From UBA5614 sp963667535 (lineage in GTDB: Bacteria > Cloacimonadota > Cloacimonadia > Cloacimonadales > Cloacimonadaceae): DNA of 64,000 nucleotides. The stretch's first letter is position 1, and each line of letters opens with the position of its first letter. Position numbers and translations under genes: made by a program. The stretch is taken from NCBI GenBank assembly GCA_963667535.2, contig CAXXDU010000002.1, positions 2,976,001-3,040,000 of the forward strand. Direction: 5' to 3'. Positions 1 through 8,972 of this stretch are shown here, piece after piece. The notes beneath the pieces are model-generated. The model ran no database searches. It was not told the DNA's origin and saw nothing but the letters and a program-made list of their open reading frames with translations.

Positions 1-2
1 TG

Positions 3-1400
3 GCAGAACCGCTCAGTACTTTCTCCATCGATGTCGATACTGCCTGCTATACCAATATCAAGCGCATGATTGAAGCTCATCAGTTACCGGAAAGAAGTTA
101 CGTCAGGATTGAAGAACTGCTCAATTTTTTTAAGTATGATTATCCCCAACCCAAGGATGAACATCCCTTTGCTGTTTATACTGAGCAAGGCAGTTGTCCG
201 TGGAATAGTAAGCATCAGCTCTTGCAAATAGGACTTCAGGGCAAGGATATTGATTTCAGCAAAGCTCCCAACAGTAATCTGGTCTTTCTGCTGGATGTCT
301 CAGGCTCTATGATTGATGCTAATAAACTTACCTTAGTCAAAGAATCCATGAAGCTTTTGGTCAAGCAGTTACGTGCTGAGGACAAGGTTTCTATTGTAAC
401 CTATTCATCAGAAACATCTGTAGTTCTTCCTTCTACCTCCGGCAGCCATAAAACTACTATCATTAACGCTATAAACCAGCTTTCAGCAGGAGGTTCCACC
501 GCCGGAGGAGCAGGTCTGGAACTGGCATACAGGACAGCAGCTCAGAATTTTATGCAGGAAGGTAACAACAGGATAATCCTCTGCACTGATGGTGACTTTA
601 ATACAGGCAACTTTGCCAATGAAGACATGGAAAAACTCGTTACTCAAAAAAGAGTCGAGGGTGTTTATCTCACTGTTCTGGGCTTTGGTGTGGGCAATAT
701 CAAAGACAGCAAGATGGAACTGATGGCTGATAAGGGTAATGGTAATTATGCCTATATTGATAACCTGTTGGAAGCACATCGGGTGTTGGTCAAAGAAATG
801 GGTGGAACTCTGTTTAACATTGCCAAAGACGTTAAACTGCAACTGGAATTTAATCCTTCCAAAGTGAAAGCTTACCGTTTGATTGGCTATGAAAACCGCA
901 TAATGCAGGCAGAAGACTTTAATAATGATAAAAAAGATGCGGGTGAACTGGGAGCAGGTCACTCAGTCACAGCTTTATACGAATTAGTTCCCGGTAATTC
1001 TGAAGAGAAGATAGACGATATTGACCCGCTTAAATACCAGAAAGTAGAGCTGACTGATGAAGCAATAAAAAACGATGAACTACTTACTGTGAAGATGCGC
1101 TATAAAAAGCCCGATGCAGATGAAAGCATACTCATGACCAAGATTGTTAATAACAACCTGATCTCTGATAAAGAAACCAGCGACACCTTCCGTTTTGCTG
1201 CAGCAGTTGCAGGTTATGGACTATTACTCAAGGATTCACAATACAAAGCTGACTGCAATTGGAGACAAGTCATAGAACTGGCAAACGGAGCAATCGGCAA
1301 AGACCCGGATGGCTACCGCAGAGAATTCATCACTTTGTCCGAACAAGCCAGAGACTTGATGCAAAATCATCATAATGACCATATAGACTATAGAGAATAA
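3..1400 (+). CDS. vWA-domain protein, YfbK-like (5' end outside window)
   Basis: The open frame runs in from the window edge. Upstream of the first internal ATG (66) the codons read PLSTFSIDVDTACYTN, the hallmark that precedes the vWA domain in YfbK-type proteins, so the true start lies outside the window. The vWA domain has a complete metal-ion site: DVSGSM, a Thr in GGSTAGG, and CTDGD. The last third (roughly from KVKAYRLIGYENR to the end) matches the C-terminal region usual in this family (DUF3520-like). Family members are usually exported or lipid-anchored; the signal region is not visible here. Function is unknown beyond metal-dependent protein binding. No clear terminator follows. Confidence 0.85.
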   Translation, partial: AEPLSTFSIDVDTACYTNIKRMIEAHQLPERSYVRIEELLNFFKYDYPQPKDEHPFAVYTEQGSCPWNSKHQLLQIGLQGKDIDFSKAPNSNLVFLLDVSGSMIDANKLTLVKESMKLLVKQLRAEDKVSIVTYSSETSVVLPSTSGSHKTTIINAINQLSAGGSTAGGAGLELAYRTAAQNFMQEGNNRIILCTDGDFNTGNFANEDMEKLVTQKRVEGVYLTVLGFGVGNIKDSKMELMADKGNGNYAYIDNLLEAHRVLVKEMGGTLFNIAKDVKLQLEFNPSKVKAYRLIGYENRIMQAEDFNNDKKDAGELGAGHSVTALYELVPGNSEEKIDDIDPLKYQKVELTDEAIKNDELLTVKMRYKKPDADESILMTKIVNNNLISDKETSDTFRFAAAVAGYGLLLKDSQYKADCNWRQVIELANGAIGKDPDGYRREFITLSEQARDLMQNHHNDHIDYRE

Positions 1401-1509
1401 TATTGGGTGAAATTGTTGCGTTGCCTGATTTCTGAACTGGACATAAACCTAGATAACTATGCACACTAAGGATTATAAACACAAGTAGTTAAGTCTCTAA
1501 AAAAAGCGC

Positions 1510-1515
1510 TTGACA
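1510..1515 (+). promoter_or_regulatory. TTGACA box (possible -35)
   Basis: A TTGACA hexamer lies 119 bp before the ATG at 1634, in the otherwise gene-free 1401-1633 gap. No convincing -10 hexamer sits at 16-18 bp; TATACA follows at 12 bp. The same hexamer recurs upstream of many transcription units in this window. Confidence 0.3.
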
Positions 1516-1633
1516 AGGAAATACAAGTATACACATTTTGTACTTAGTTGAAATCCACACTCGCATATTCGAATTCGCCTTGTATACTACCCAATTTTTC
1601 TATCAAACTAATTCTTTTATGGGAGGAACCAAG

Positions 1634-3430
1634 ATGAAGAAGCCAATGTTTTTTTGTTTTCAACCTGGATTGCTATTGCTGTTTGTTATTTTTTTAATGT
1701 TGCCTGTAGTTAGTAATGCACAGGCGCTCCTCACATTTCATTTCGATGATATAAAATCATGGGACCCAACCGGACCCTGGGGTTTTGATGCAGATGCTCC
1801 CGGTTTTGTCACAGATGATTCAAACTGTTTCACGTATTGTAATACATTCGGGTATACCTGGCATAATTATGCTTACAAGTTTTTCGGTCCTGATGCCGTC
1901 ACTGTTTCAAGCTGTGAATTCGAGAATATGGCATTGGTAGCTGACCCGGACGATGTAACCATCGACTTTCAGCAGTATAATCTGTCAGGTCATGACAAGT
2001 TTAACACTGTAGTCGGTGGAGCACCTTGGAATATTGCCGGGCAAGCAGGTGACCGCAGAACATATTCCGATGGAGCATGTATAATCTATCACCTGGGAGT
2101 GGCAAAGCTGTATGTGGATAATATCACTTTTGATGTCACAACCCCATATCCCGATCAGATTCAGATGAGAGCCAGCCATCCTTTATTTGTAAACTGGATT
2201 GGCGATGTGGGCAGTGGTGATGCAATTACTGCAACAGGGTGGGGTGACATTGACATGGTATTATCAGACCCGCAATGGATAGCAGCCTTTGCCCAGGTTA
2301 ATAATCAGGTTAAAATTGCTATGTCCAGTGTGAGCTACGTTATCCAGGGATCTGTAGGATGGTATGATTTTGACCTTGATGTTATGCCTGCCCCGCTTCA
2401 GCAGGTAAATGCTCCGGCTGTTGTGCCACTGGGTCAACCCAATATTCAGGTTGTTGCTATGGTTGATCAGGACATAGAATTTGCCTTTGACCCCAATGTT
2501 GTGGGCGGAGGAGCAGCAGGAGACATGAACGTGCTCAATGTAAAGAAAATACTTGTTCCTCCTCTGGCAAAAGCATTTCCTCCCGGAATCACAGAAACCT
2601 TAGCTCAATACTGGGATATATCCTCAACTTTGGGCTCATTTACATGTGATATTATCTTTGATTTAACCGGACTTAAGTTTAGTAATACTGCGGACTGGAG
2701 GATATTGAGGTGTGACCACGCAGATTGGGAAATTTATGCGAATTCCGAGATAGTCGATGCCAATCATATAAAAGCGCTTAATGTTACTGACTTTAGTGAA
2801 TGGACTATCGGTACTGTCGAAACAACATTGCCTGTTGAGCTTTCCTCCTTCACTGCAACAGTTGATGCTGAAAATATGGCTGTATTAAACTGGATAACTC
2901 AGTCCGAAACAGAACTGGCAGGATACAGAATTTACAGAAACACAAATGAAACCCAGAATCAGTCAGTTTGCCTCACTACTCAGGCTATACAGGCAGTAAA
3001 CACTTCTACAGGAGCAAGTTATTCTTTCGTTGATGAGGATGTTGAGATTATGGGCACATACTATTACTGGCTGGAAGCTCTGGAATTATCCGGAAGCTCA
3101 CAATTGTACGGTCCTGTAAAGGTAACGATAAATGATCCTGATGGTAACGATACGCCTGAAATTATTCAGACAACTGAGCTTTTGGACGCTTATCCCAATC
3201 CTTTCAAGCATTCAAATGTGATACATTATACTCTAAAAGAACCAACTCAAGTTCAAATAGAAATCTTCAATGCCAAGGGTCAGCTTATCAAGAAAGCTTC
3301 GTATAATCATACCAAAGCCGGGCATTATAAGATGACATGGAACGCATTAGAATTGCCTGAAGGGATTTATTTGTACCGCATGACTACAAATGAATATACC
3401 GCTTCAAAAAAAATTATCCTGATGAAGTAG
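1634..3430 (+). CDS. exported protein with C-terminal sorting domain
   Basis: The ATG at 1634 is preferred over the upstream in-frame start because GGGAGGAA sits 5 bp before it and a clean signal peptide follows (MKKPMFF..., hydrophobic core, VSNAQA). About 598 residues. The N-terminal 400 residues are not recognised. From LPVELSSF onward comes an FN3-like stretch (TQSETELAGYRIYRN), then a por_secre_tail-type sorting domain: YPNPFKHSN, FNAKGQLIKK, PEGIYLYRM, ending KKIILMK. In the FCB group such tails direct export across the outer membrane by type IX-like secretion; no secretion genes are in the window. The FN3-plus-tail module closely resembles that of the protein at 53982-56876. Confidence 0.85.
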   Translation: MKKPMFFCFQPGLLLLFVIFLMLPVVSNAQALLTFHFDDIKSWDPTGPWGFDADAPGFVTDDSNCFTYCNTFGYTWHNYAYKFFGPDAVTVSSCEFENMALVADPDDVTIDFQQYNLSGHDKFNTVVGGAPWNIAGQAGDRRTYSDGACIIYHLGVAKLYVDNITFDVTTPYPDQIQMRASHPLFVNWIGDVGSGDAITATGWGDIDMVLSDPQWIAAFAQVNNQVKIAMSSVSYVIQGSVGWYDFDLDVMPAPLQQVNAPAVVPLGQPNIQVVAMVDQDIEFAFDPNVVGGGAAGDMNVLNVKKILVPPLAKAFPPGITETLAQYWDISSTLGSFTCDIIFDLTGLKFSNTADWRILRCDHADWEIYANSEIVDANHIKALNVTDFSEWTIGTVETTLPVELSSFTATVDAENMAVLNWITQSETELAGYRIYRNTNETQNQSVCLTTQAIQAVNTSTGASYSFVDEDVEIMGTYYYWLEALELSGSSQLYGPVKVTINDPDGNDTPEIIQTTELLDAYPNPFKHSNVIHYTLKEPTQVQIEIFNAKGQLIKKASYNHTKAGHYKMTWNALELPEGIYLYRMTTNEYTASKKIILMK

Positions 3431-3452
3431 TGCTCAAACCTAACTCTTATTG

Positions 3453-3490
3453 AACGGGATTCTGAGACTATCAGGATCCCGTTTCTTGTT
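3453..3490. terminator. bidirectional hairpin terminator
   Basis: AACGGGAT-t-CTGA pairs with TCAG-g-ATCCCGTT (3453-3483), followed on the plus strand by TTCTTGTT. It separates the plus-strand exported gene from the convergent TPR operon. The TPR gene's stop codon (3471-3473) and last two codons lie inside the hairpin. Confidence 0.65.
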
Positions 3491-5249
3491 CAAACCGCAC
3501 TTTCAGTGCTTCAGCTTTTGCTTTGTAAGTATCAGCCTCATCCTGTCTACCGAGTTTTGCCAGAATTTGGGAATACAATTCCATAATGTTAACGTTATTA
3601 GGATTATCGGGGGTTTTCACTTCAATAAAATCAAGCGCTCTTCGCAGATGTTGTTCCGCTTCAGACCATAAATCCATTTTAGTACAACAACCTGCCAGAG
3701 GAACCTGTATTGTTGCAGTTTCTTTGCAATAATCAAGACCATGCTGACGCAAGGTCTCCAGCAAATCCAGCCATTCCAGACGGGCTTTTTCGTAATTACC
3801 TTTATCCAAATACAGGTATGCCATGTTGTGCCTGGCAATAATGACATGAGTATCATCAGGTGAAAGAACCTTATCATATATTTTTATTGCTTTCAGCAAA
3901 GCTTCTTCTGCTTCGTCTGTCTTATACTGGATAGAGAGATTAACGGACAGCTGATTCCAAAGCAAGGCAACCTGAATGCTGTCCTCTCCATGTATTGCAG
4001 CCTGTTTTCCCAGCAATTCTCTGGTAATTGCTTCAGATTCTGCATACCTGTGCATATCCCTGTAAAGTCCAGCGAGATTCTGTAATACCTTTATATAATT
4101 TGTATGATTTGCTCCCAATTTCTCTAAAAAAAGGTCTTTAGCTTTCAAAAGACAGTCTTCTGCTTCTTTAAATTTACCAAGGTCCTGATAAATCATTGAT
4201 TGATTAAATATCGGAAATGCCTGAACAAGGTGTCCCTCTCCATGAACGACAGTCATGTTTTGCTTTACTTTTTCCAGCAATTCTAATGCTTCCTGATAAC
4301 GACCTGTCGCCCGATAGAGTGTCGCCAGATTGTTTGTAGTTACCGAGGAATCCCGGGTATTAGAAACCCCGCTGTGATTTAGAATATCCAGCGATTTCAG
4401 ATAGCATTCTTCGCTTTCTTTAAATTGGTTCTTTTCGTGATATAATCTGCCTAGTTCATTATAAACACCACTCATTTGAGGACTCTGCTCTCCAAAATGC
4501 TGCCTAACATGTTCCTGCAAACGTAAGATATAAGGTTCAAGTTGCTCTGTTTCAAACTCCACGTCATAAGAATTACTGATTCCCATTAGTAAGTTAAATG
4601 TTGTTTCGGGATCATCTGAGCCGGATTTTTCTAGGGAATCAAGCATCTTGAGAGCAAGCTCTCTGGCTTCCTGCTGCATATCTGCATTATTTAACGTGTT
4701 AATAAGGTTAATATGAACATTTGAATTATCAGGTTCCAATTCTGCTGCTTTCCGATACCATTTCACAGCTTCATAATAGAAACCGTTACGGCTTTCATTC
4801 ATGGCATGCAGGTTGTAGACTTCCACCAGGTCATGTTCTCTTTGGGTAATCTTATCCAAAAGATCATCAGCTTCTCCCTTGTCTTTTTCAGCTATGGCTT
4901 TCAGAGCCTGGGCATGGTCTGAATCCGCTTCAGTAATCTGGTCAGCAGCAATCTCAATTTTTTCTTCCAGAACAGTTGCCTCAATCTCACCAATATTACC
5001 CTTTTGAGATTGGATAATGAGCTCATACAAGACATTAATTTTCTCCGAGTCCTGGAGATGAAGTTGCTCCAATCTGTCCAGTTTGGCATCATGGTCTTGC
5101 TTGTGAATTGTGCTTTCCTTCTTCTGGATTTTGTAAATAATATACGCAATAATTAGTGTAACAATTGCTCCCAAAAGAAGGCTCATCCAGACTTCTGTAG
5201 AAAATGACATTACTGAAATCAGTTTATTAATATAAGTTTCTAAATGCAT
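3471..5249 (-). CDS. membrane-anchored TPR protein, array member 7 (last)
   Basis: 592 residues. A single hydrophobic segment (about residues 20-42) is followed by the basic IYKIQKKE, so positive-inside logic puts the C-terminal bulk in the cytoplasm. A charged helical region (HDAKLDRLEQLHLQDSEKI..., about 45-150) leads into kinesin-light-chain-type TPRs to about residue 580 (for example YNELGRLYHEKNQFKESEECYLK). An AGGAG site precedes the ATG. Last gene of the array, 59 bp after the preceding member; its end lies in the terminator hairpin. No enzymatic domain was found; a scaffold role is inference. The final residues (EQETGS) lack the HTEKTE-like tail of members 1-3. Confidence 0.85.
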   Translation of the reverse strand: MHLETYINKLISVMSFSTEVWMSLLLGAIVTLIIAYIIYKIQKKESTIHKQDHDAKLDRLEQLHLQDSEKINVLYELIIQSQKGNIGEIEATVLEEKIEIAADQITEADSDHAQALKAIAEKDKGEADDLLDKITQREHDLVEVYNLHAMNESRNGFYYEAVKWYRKAAELEPDNSNVHINLINTLNNADMQQEARELALKMLDSLEKSGSDDPETTFNLLMGISNSYDVEFETEQLEPYILRLQEHVRQHFGEQSPQMSGVYNELGRLYHEKNQFKESEECYLKSLDILNHSGVSNTRDSSVTTNNLATLYRATGRYQEALELLEKVKQNMTVVHGEGHLVQAFPIFNQSMIYQDLGKFKEAEDCLLKAKDLFLEKLGANHTNYIKVLQNLAGLYRDMHRYAESEAITRELLGKQAAIHGEDSIQVALLWNQLSVNLSIQYKTDEAEEALLKAIKIYDKVLSPDDTHVIIARHNMAYLYLDKGNYEKARLEWLDLLETLRQHGLDYCKETATIQVPLAGCCTKMDLWSEAEQHLRRALDFIEVKTPDNPNNVNIMELYSQILAKLGRQDEADTYKAKAEALKVRFEQETGS

Positions 5250-5308
5250 ATAAGCTCCTGCTAATCTCTAATTACAAATCTTGTCATTATCTTTCCGTGT
5301 TTTCTGCC

Positions 5309-7075
5309 CTATCCTTCTAATTTCTCTTTCAGTTCTTCTGCTTTGGTTTTCCATGTTTCTGCTTCATCCTGGCTGCCAAGTTTTTCCATTATCTCGCTAT
5401 ATTGTTGTATAGCTTTCAGATACTCTGGATTATTGGGAGCTTTTAATTCGTAGTATGAGATTGCTTTTGATAGATACTTTTCTGCATCAGTCCATTTTTC
5501 TTGCATAATATATATTTTAGCCAGGCTGATTTCAATACCTGCCATTTGAACAGTCGATTCTTGCCCCAGTTTATGGTAGATTTCATATATTTCCAGAAAG
5601 CTATGCTCAGCTTCACGGTTATTGCCATTTTTCATGTTTAGCTTAGCCAGAATTGTCTCTGCACCGATTACAACAGGATCATCGGGTGAAGCAGACTTAT
5701 GAAAAATCTCCAGAGCCCGATTAATATCCTGTTCAGCTTCCTCATCTTTGTTTTGATTTATGAGAGCGCTTGATAGTTGGCTTAAAAGCTCTGCATGTTT
5801 ATAGCTATCTGAGCCATTTTTGTTAACACTCTTATCCATTAACTCCCTGATTATTGCTTCTGATTCACTATATTTCTGCATATAATTATATGTCGCGGCA
5901 AGATTTCTCATTACGTTAATATAGACTGTGTGTTCCACTCCCAATTTCTTCGCAGCCAATTCCTTGCCTCTTAACATACAGGCTTCTGCTTCCTGATATC
6001 TGCCTGTATAAACATATATAGTACCCAACCCCATCAGAGAATATATTAAGTTGGGATGGTCTTCACCTAAAGTAGAAATGTAATAATCATGTACTTTTTG
6101 CAATAAAGGCAATGCTTCCTGATAGCGCCCTACGAGGTTATATAGCACTGCCAGATTATTCAAGGTCATTGCAGAATAACTAGTATCTCCTTTGCTTTCT
6201 GCTTCATCCACTGCCAATGCTTTAAGGAAATATTCTTCGCTCTCTTTATATTGCTGCTTATTTTGATACAACTGTCCCAACCGGTTGTAAACAGAGCTCA
6301 TTTCATCACTCAATTTCCCAAAAACTTCTTCAGCTAATTGAAGAATCTGAAACAGATATGGCTCTACCTGTTCATGTTCGGTTTTAAAACTATAAGTATC
6401 GACAATCTTACTTAGTAACCTGTATTGTTTTACTTTATCTGTTGAACCTTCTCTTTGCAAATCATTAAGTTTCTTTGATGCAATTCCCCTGGTTTCCTGT
6501 TTCTGGTCTGTTTGGTTGAGGCATTGCATCAGGTCCAGCAAAGCCTGGAAGCTTTCAGGCTCGAGTTCCAGGATTTTCCTGCACCATTTCACTGCTTCAG
6601 AATAACTACCATTACGGTATTCATTAATAGCTCTCAGGTTATACATTTCTACCAGATCATGTTCCTGTTGAGCGATTTTATCCAATATATTATCTGCTTC
6701 TTCCTTATCCTTTTCTGCAATTGCTTTCAGAGCCTGGGCATGGTCGGAATCCTGATCAGTTATATTGTCTGCCGCTTGCTCAATCTTATGCTCCAGAACT
6801 GTAGATTCCACTACTCCGATGCCACCTCTTTGTGATTGGATTATCAGTTCATATAGTACCTTGATTTTCTCAGAATCCTGCTGATGCAGTAGCTTAATCT
6901 CTTCCAACTTTGCATCATGGTCTTGCTTATGAATAGTACTTTCCTTCTTCTGGATTCTGTAAATGATATATGCAATAATTATTGTTACTGCAGCTCCAAG
7001 TAGTAAACTCATCCAGACTTCTGTAGAAAAAGACATTACTGAAATCAGTTTATTAAGATAAATACCTATGTGCAT
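5309..7075 (-). CDS. membrane-anchored TPR protein, array member 6
   Basis: 588 residues. The first 45 residues are almost the same as member 7 (LNKLISVMSFSTEVWMSLLLGA, then RIQKKESTIHKQDHDAK), while the TPR part is much more divergent. The pattern is a conserved anchor and coiled region with variable TPR surfaces. The TPRs show the 42-residue spacing typical of kinesin-light-chain-like repeats (YNRLGQLYQNKQQYKESEEYFLKAL; LNNLAVLYNLVGRYQEALPLL). TGGAG precedes the start. It begins 15 bp after member 5 ends, so co-transcription is likely. Partner unknown. Confidence 0.85.
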   Translation of the reverse strand: MHIGIYLNKLISVMSFSTEVWMSLLLGAAVTIIIAYIIYRIQKKESTIHKQDHDAKLEEIKLLHQQDSEKIKVLYELIIQSQRGGIGVVESTVLEHKIEQAADNITDQDSDHAQALKAIAEKDKEEADNILDKIAQQEHDLVEMYNLRAINEYRNGSYSEAVKWCRKILELEPESFQALLDLMQCLNQTDQKQETRGIASKKLNDLQREGSTDKVKQYRLLSKIVDTYSFKTEHEQVEPYLFQILQLAEEVFGKLSDEMSSVYNRLGQLYQNKQQYKESEEYFLKALAVDEAESKGDTSYSAMTLNNLAVLYNLVGRYQEALPLLQKVHDYYISTLGEDHPNLIYSLMGLGTIYVYTGRYQEAEACMLRGKELAAKKLGVEHTVYINVMRNLAATYNYMQKYSESEAIIRELMDKSVNKNGSDSYKHAELLSQLSSALINQNKDEEAEQDINRALEIFHKSASPDDPVVIGAETILAKLNMKNGNNREAEHSFLEIYEIYHKLGQESTVQMAGIEISLAKIYIMQEKWTDAEKYLSKAISYYELKAPNNPEYLKAIQQYSEIMEKLGSQDEAETWKTKAEELKEKLEG

Positions 7076-7090
7076 AAAAACTCCATATTG

Positions 7091-8878
7091 CTATACCTGT
7101 GTTTGATTACTAGAGTGGTCTAACCTTGCATTCGATTCATCTGCTTTTGCTTTGTAAACATCTGCTTCGGCTTGTCTGCCCAGTTTTGCCAATGTTATTG
7201 AATAACGGTCAAGAACTTTAGCACAGGCTGGAGTGTCCGGTTGGTTTTGCAGGAAAAATTCGACTGCTTGTTTCTGGATGATTTCAGCTTCGCTATAACG
7301 CTCTTGTTTATAATAAACCATGCCAAGATTACTTTTTGCAATTGCCATCTTTCTAGTATTTGCCTGCCCTGCTTTTTCATATAGTTTTATTACCTGCAAT
7401 CCTTCCTGCTCAGCTTCTGCAAGATTGCCTCTTTCTGAGTTTAAAACAGCCATTTCTGCCAGAAGTATCACAATACTGGGATGCTCCTCATCCAGGACTT
7501 TCTGGAAAATATCCAGGGCTTTTTTTAAATAAACAGCTGCCTCATCATACTTTTTTGCCCCCATCAGTATGTTCCCCATTTTGCGCATACAATTCCCGGC
7601 AGGATAACTATCTTCACCATGCTTGCGAATTACTGTTTCCAGGTTTTCTCTGTAAATGACTTCAGCTTCATCATGCCGTTTTAGATTATTATACATATCC
7701 GCCAGATTTGCTCTGAACAGAAGATAATGTTCGTGATCCTTCCCCAGTTTCCTGGCAGCCAGGTCTATCACTTTCAGATACATCGTTTCCGCTTCTCTGT
7801 GGTTGCCCTGAAAGGAGAAAACATTTGCTATGTTATTCAGAGTAACAATCATATAAGGATGCTCCGGACCGAGTAATCTGGTTAATTCCTGTTTGGTCTT
7901 TTCAAACAAAGGCAGGGCTTCCTTGTATCGTCCGCGGTCAACATATAATTGTGCGAGATTGTTATGTATCATACAGACAATATTATCACTTGAGACCTGA
8001 CCGGATTCGATAATGGACAGACACTTCAGGTAAATCTCTTCATTATCTTTGTCTGTCCTGAATGGGCTGTATGCTAATGCTTGCTCATTAAGATAACATA
8101 CCATCTCATAACTTTGCTCACCGTAATGCTGCCTGACCATATCTAACAATTTTGCTAAGTATTGTTCTCTCTGCTCATCGTACACATCCCGGGGATAAGA
8201 ACGAATAATGCAGTCATACAATGATATACGTTTTCCAATGTCATCTTCGCCTGATTGCTCCAGTTTTTCCAGTTTGGTAAAGGCAAGTTGCTGAGCTTCA
8301 GCCTTCTGATCTGCTTTGAGCAGGTTATCAAACAGATTCATCTGCATGTCAAAATTATCCGGTTCCAGTTCCACGATTTTGCGATACCATATAACTGCTT
8401 CGGAATAAAAACCATTGCGGTTTTCATTAATAGCTCGCAGATTATACAATTCCATCAGGTCGTGCTCTTGTTGGGCTATCTTATCCAGAAGATCGTCAGC
8501 ACTTTCCTTGTCTTTTCCGGCAATAGCTTTGAGAGCTAAAGCGTGGTTTGAATCCTGCTCTGTAATCTGTTCAGCTGCAACCTCAATCTTCTGTTCCAAA
8601 ACAGCAGATTCTATCTCTCCGATACTTCCTCTCTGGGATTGGATTATCAATTCATACAACACTTTTATCTTCTCAGAGTCCTGCTGATGCAGAAGCTTTA
8701 TCTCTTCCAGCTTAGCATCGTGATCTTGCTTATGAATTGTGCTTTCTTTCTTCTGGATTCTGTAAATGATGTAAGCTATTATCAGGGTTATAGCCGCTCC
8801 CAGCAGCAAACTCATCCAGACTTCCGTAGAAAAGGATAAAACTGATATCAGCTTATTCAGATACTTATCTATGTTCAT
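7091..8878 (-). CDS. membrane-anchored TPR protein, array member 5
   Basis: The ATG at 8878 is chosen because the in-frame ATG at 8896 has the ribosome site (AGGAG) downstream of it, and because starting here aligns with the paralogues (MNIDKYLNKLISVLSF against MHIGIYLNKLISVMSF). About 595 residues: anchor at about 18-40, coiled region, then TPRs such as LNNIANVFSFQGNHREAETMYLK. The C-terminus is SSNQTQV. A 94-bp gap separates it from member 4; the gap contains TTCTGT-rich low-complexity sequence. Predicted inner-membrane protein with cytoplasmic repeats. Confidence 0.85.
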   Translation of the reverse strand: MNIDKYLNKLISVLSFSTEVWMSLLLGAAITLIIAYIIYRIQKKESTIHKQDHDAKLEEIKLLHQQDSEKIKVLYELIIQSQRGSIGEIESAVLEQKIEVAAEQITEQDSNHALALKAIAGKDKESADDLLDKIAQQEHDLMELYNLRAINENRNGFYSEAVIWYRKIVELEPDNFDMQMNLFDNLLKADQKAEAQQLAFTKLEKLEQSGEDDIGKRISLYDCIIRSYPRDVYDEQREQYLAKLLDMVRQHYGEQSYEMVCYLNEQALAYSPFRTDKDNEEIYLKCLSIIESGQVSSDNIVCMIHNNLAQLYVDRGRYKEALPLFEKTKQELTRLLGPEHPYMIVTLNNIANVFSFQGNHREAETMYLKVIDLAARKLGKDHEHYLLFRANLADMYNNLKRHDEAEVIYRENLETVIRKHGEDSYPAGNCMRKMGNILMGAKKYDEAAVYLKKALDIFQKVLDEEHPSIVILLAEMAVLNSERGNLAEAEQEGLQVIKLYEKAGQANTRKMAIAKSNLGMVYYKQERYSEAEIIQKQAVEFFLQNQPDTPACAKVLDRYSITLAKLGRQAEADVYKAKADESNARLDHSSNQTQV

Positions 8879-8972
8879 AGATACTCCTGTTATCATAAAA
8901 TATTGTGTTACCTGTCATCAGTTTCATGACCTTTTTTTCTGTTTATTCTGTTATTTCCGTGGTAAAATAACT

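Noticed and set aside
483..962. Minus-strand 159-codon frame inside the vWA gene
   Set aside because: It overlaps a well-supported domain on the other strand and shows no recognisable protein features.
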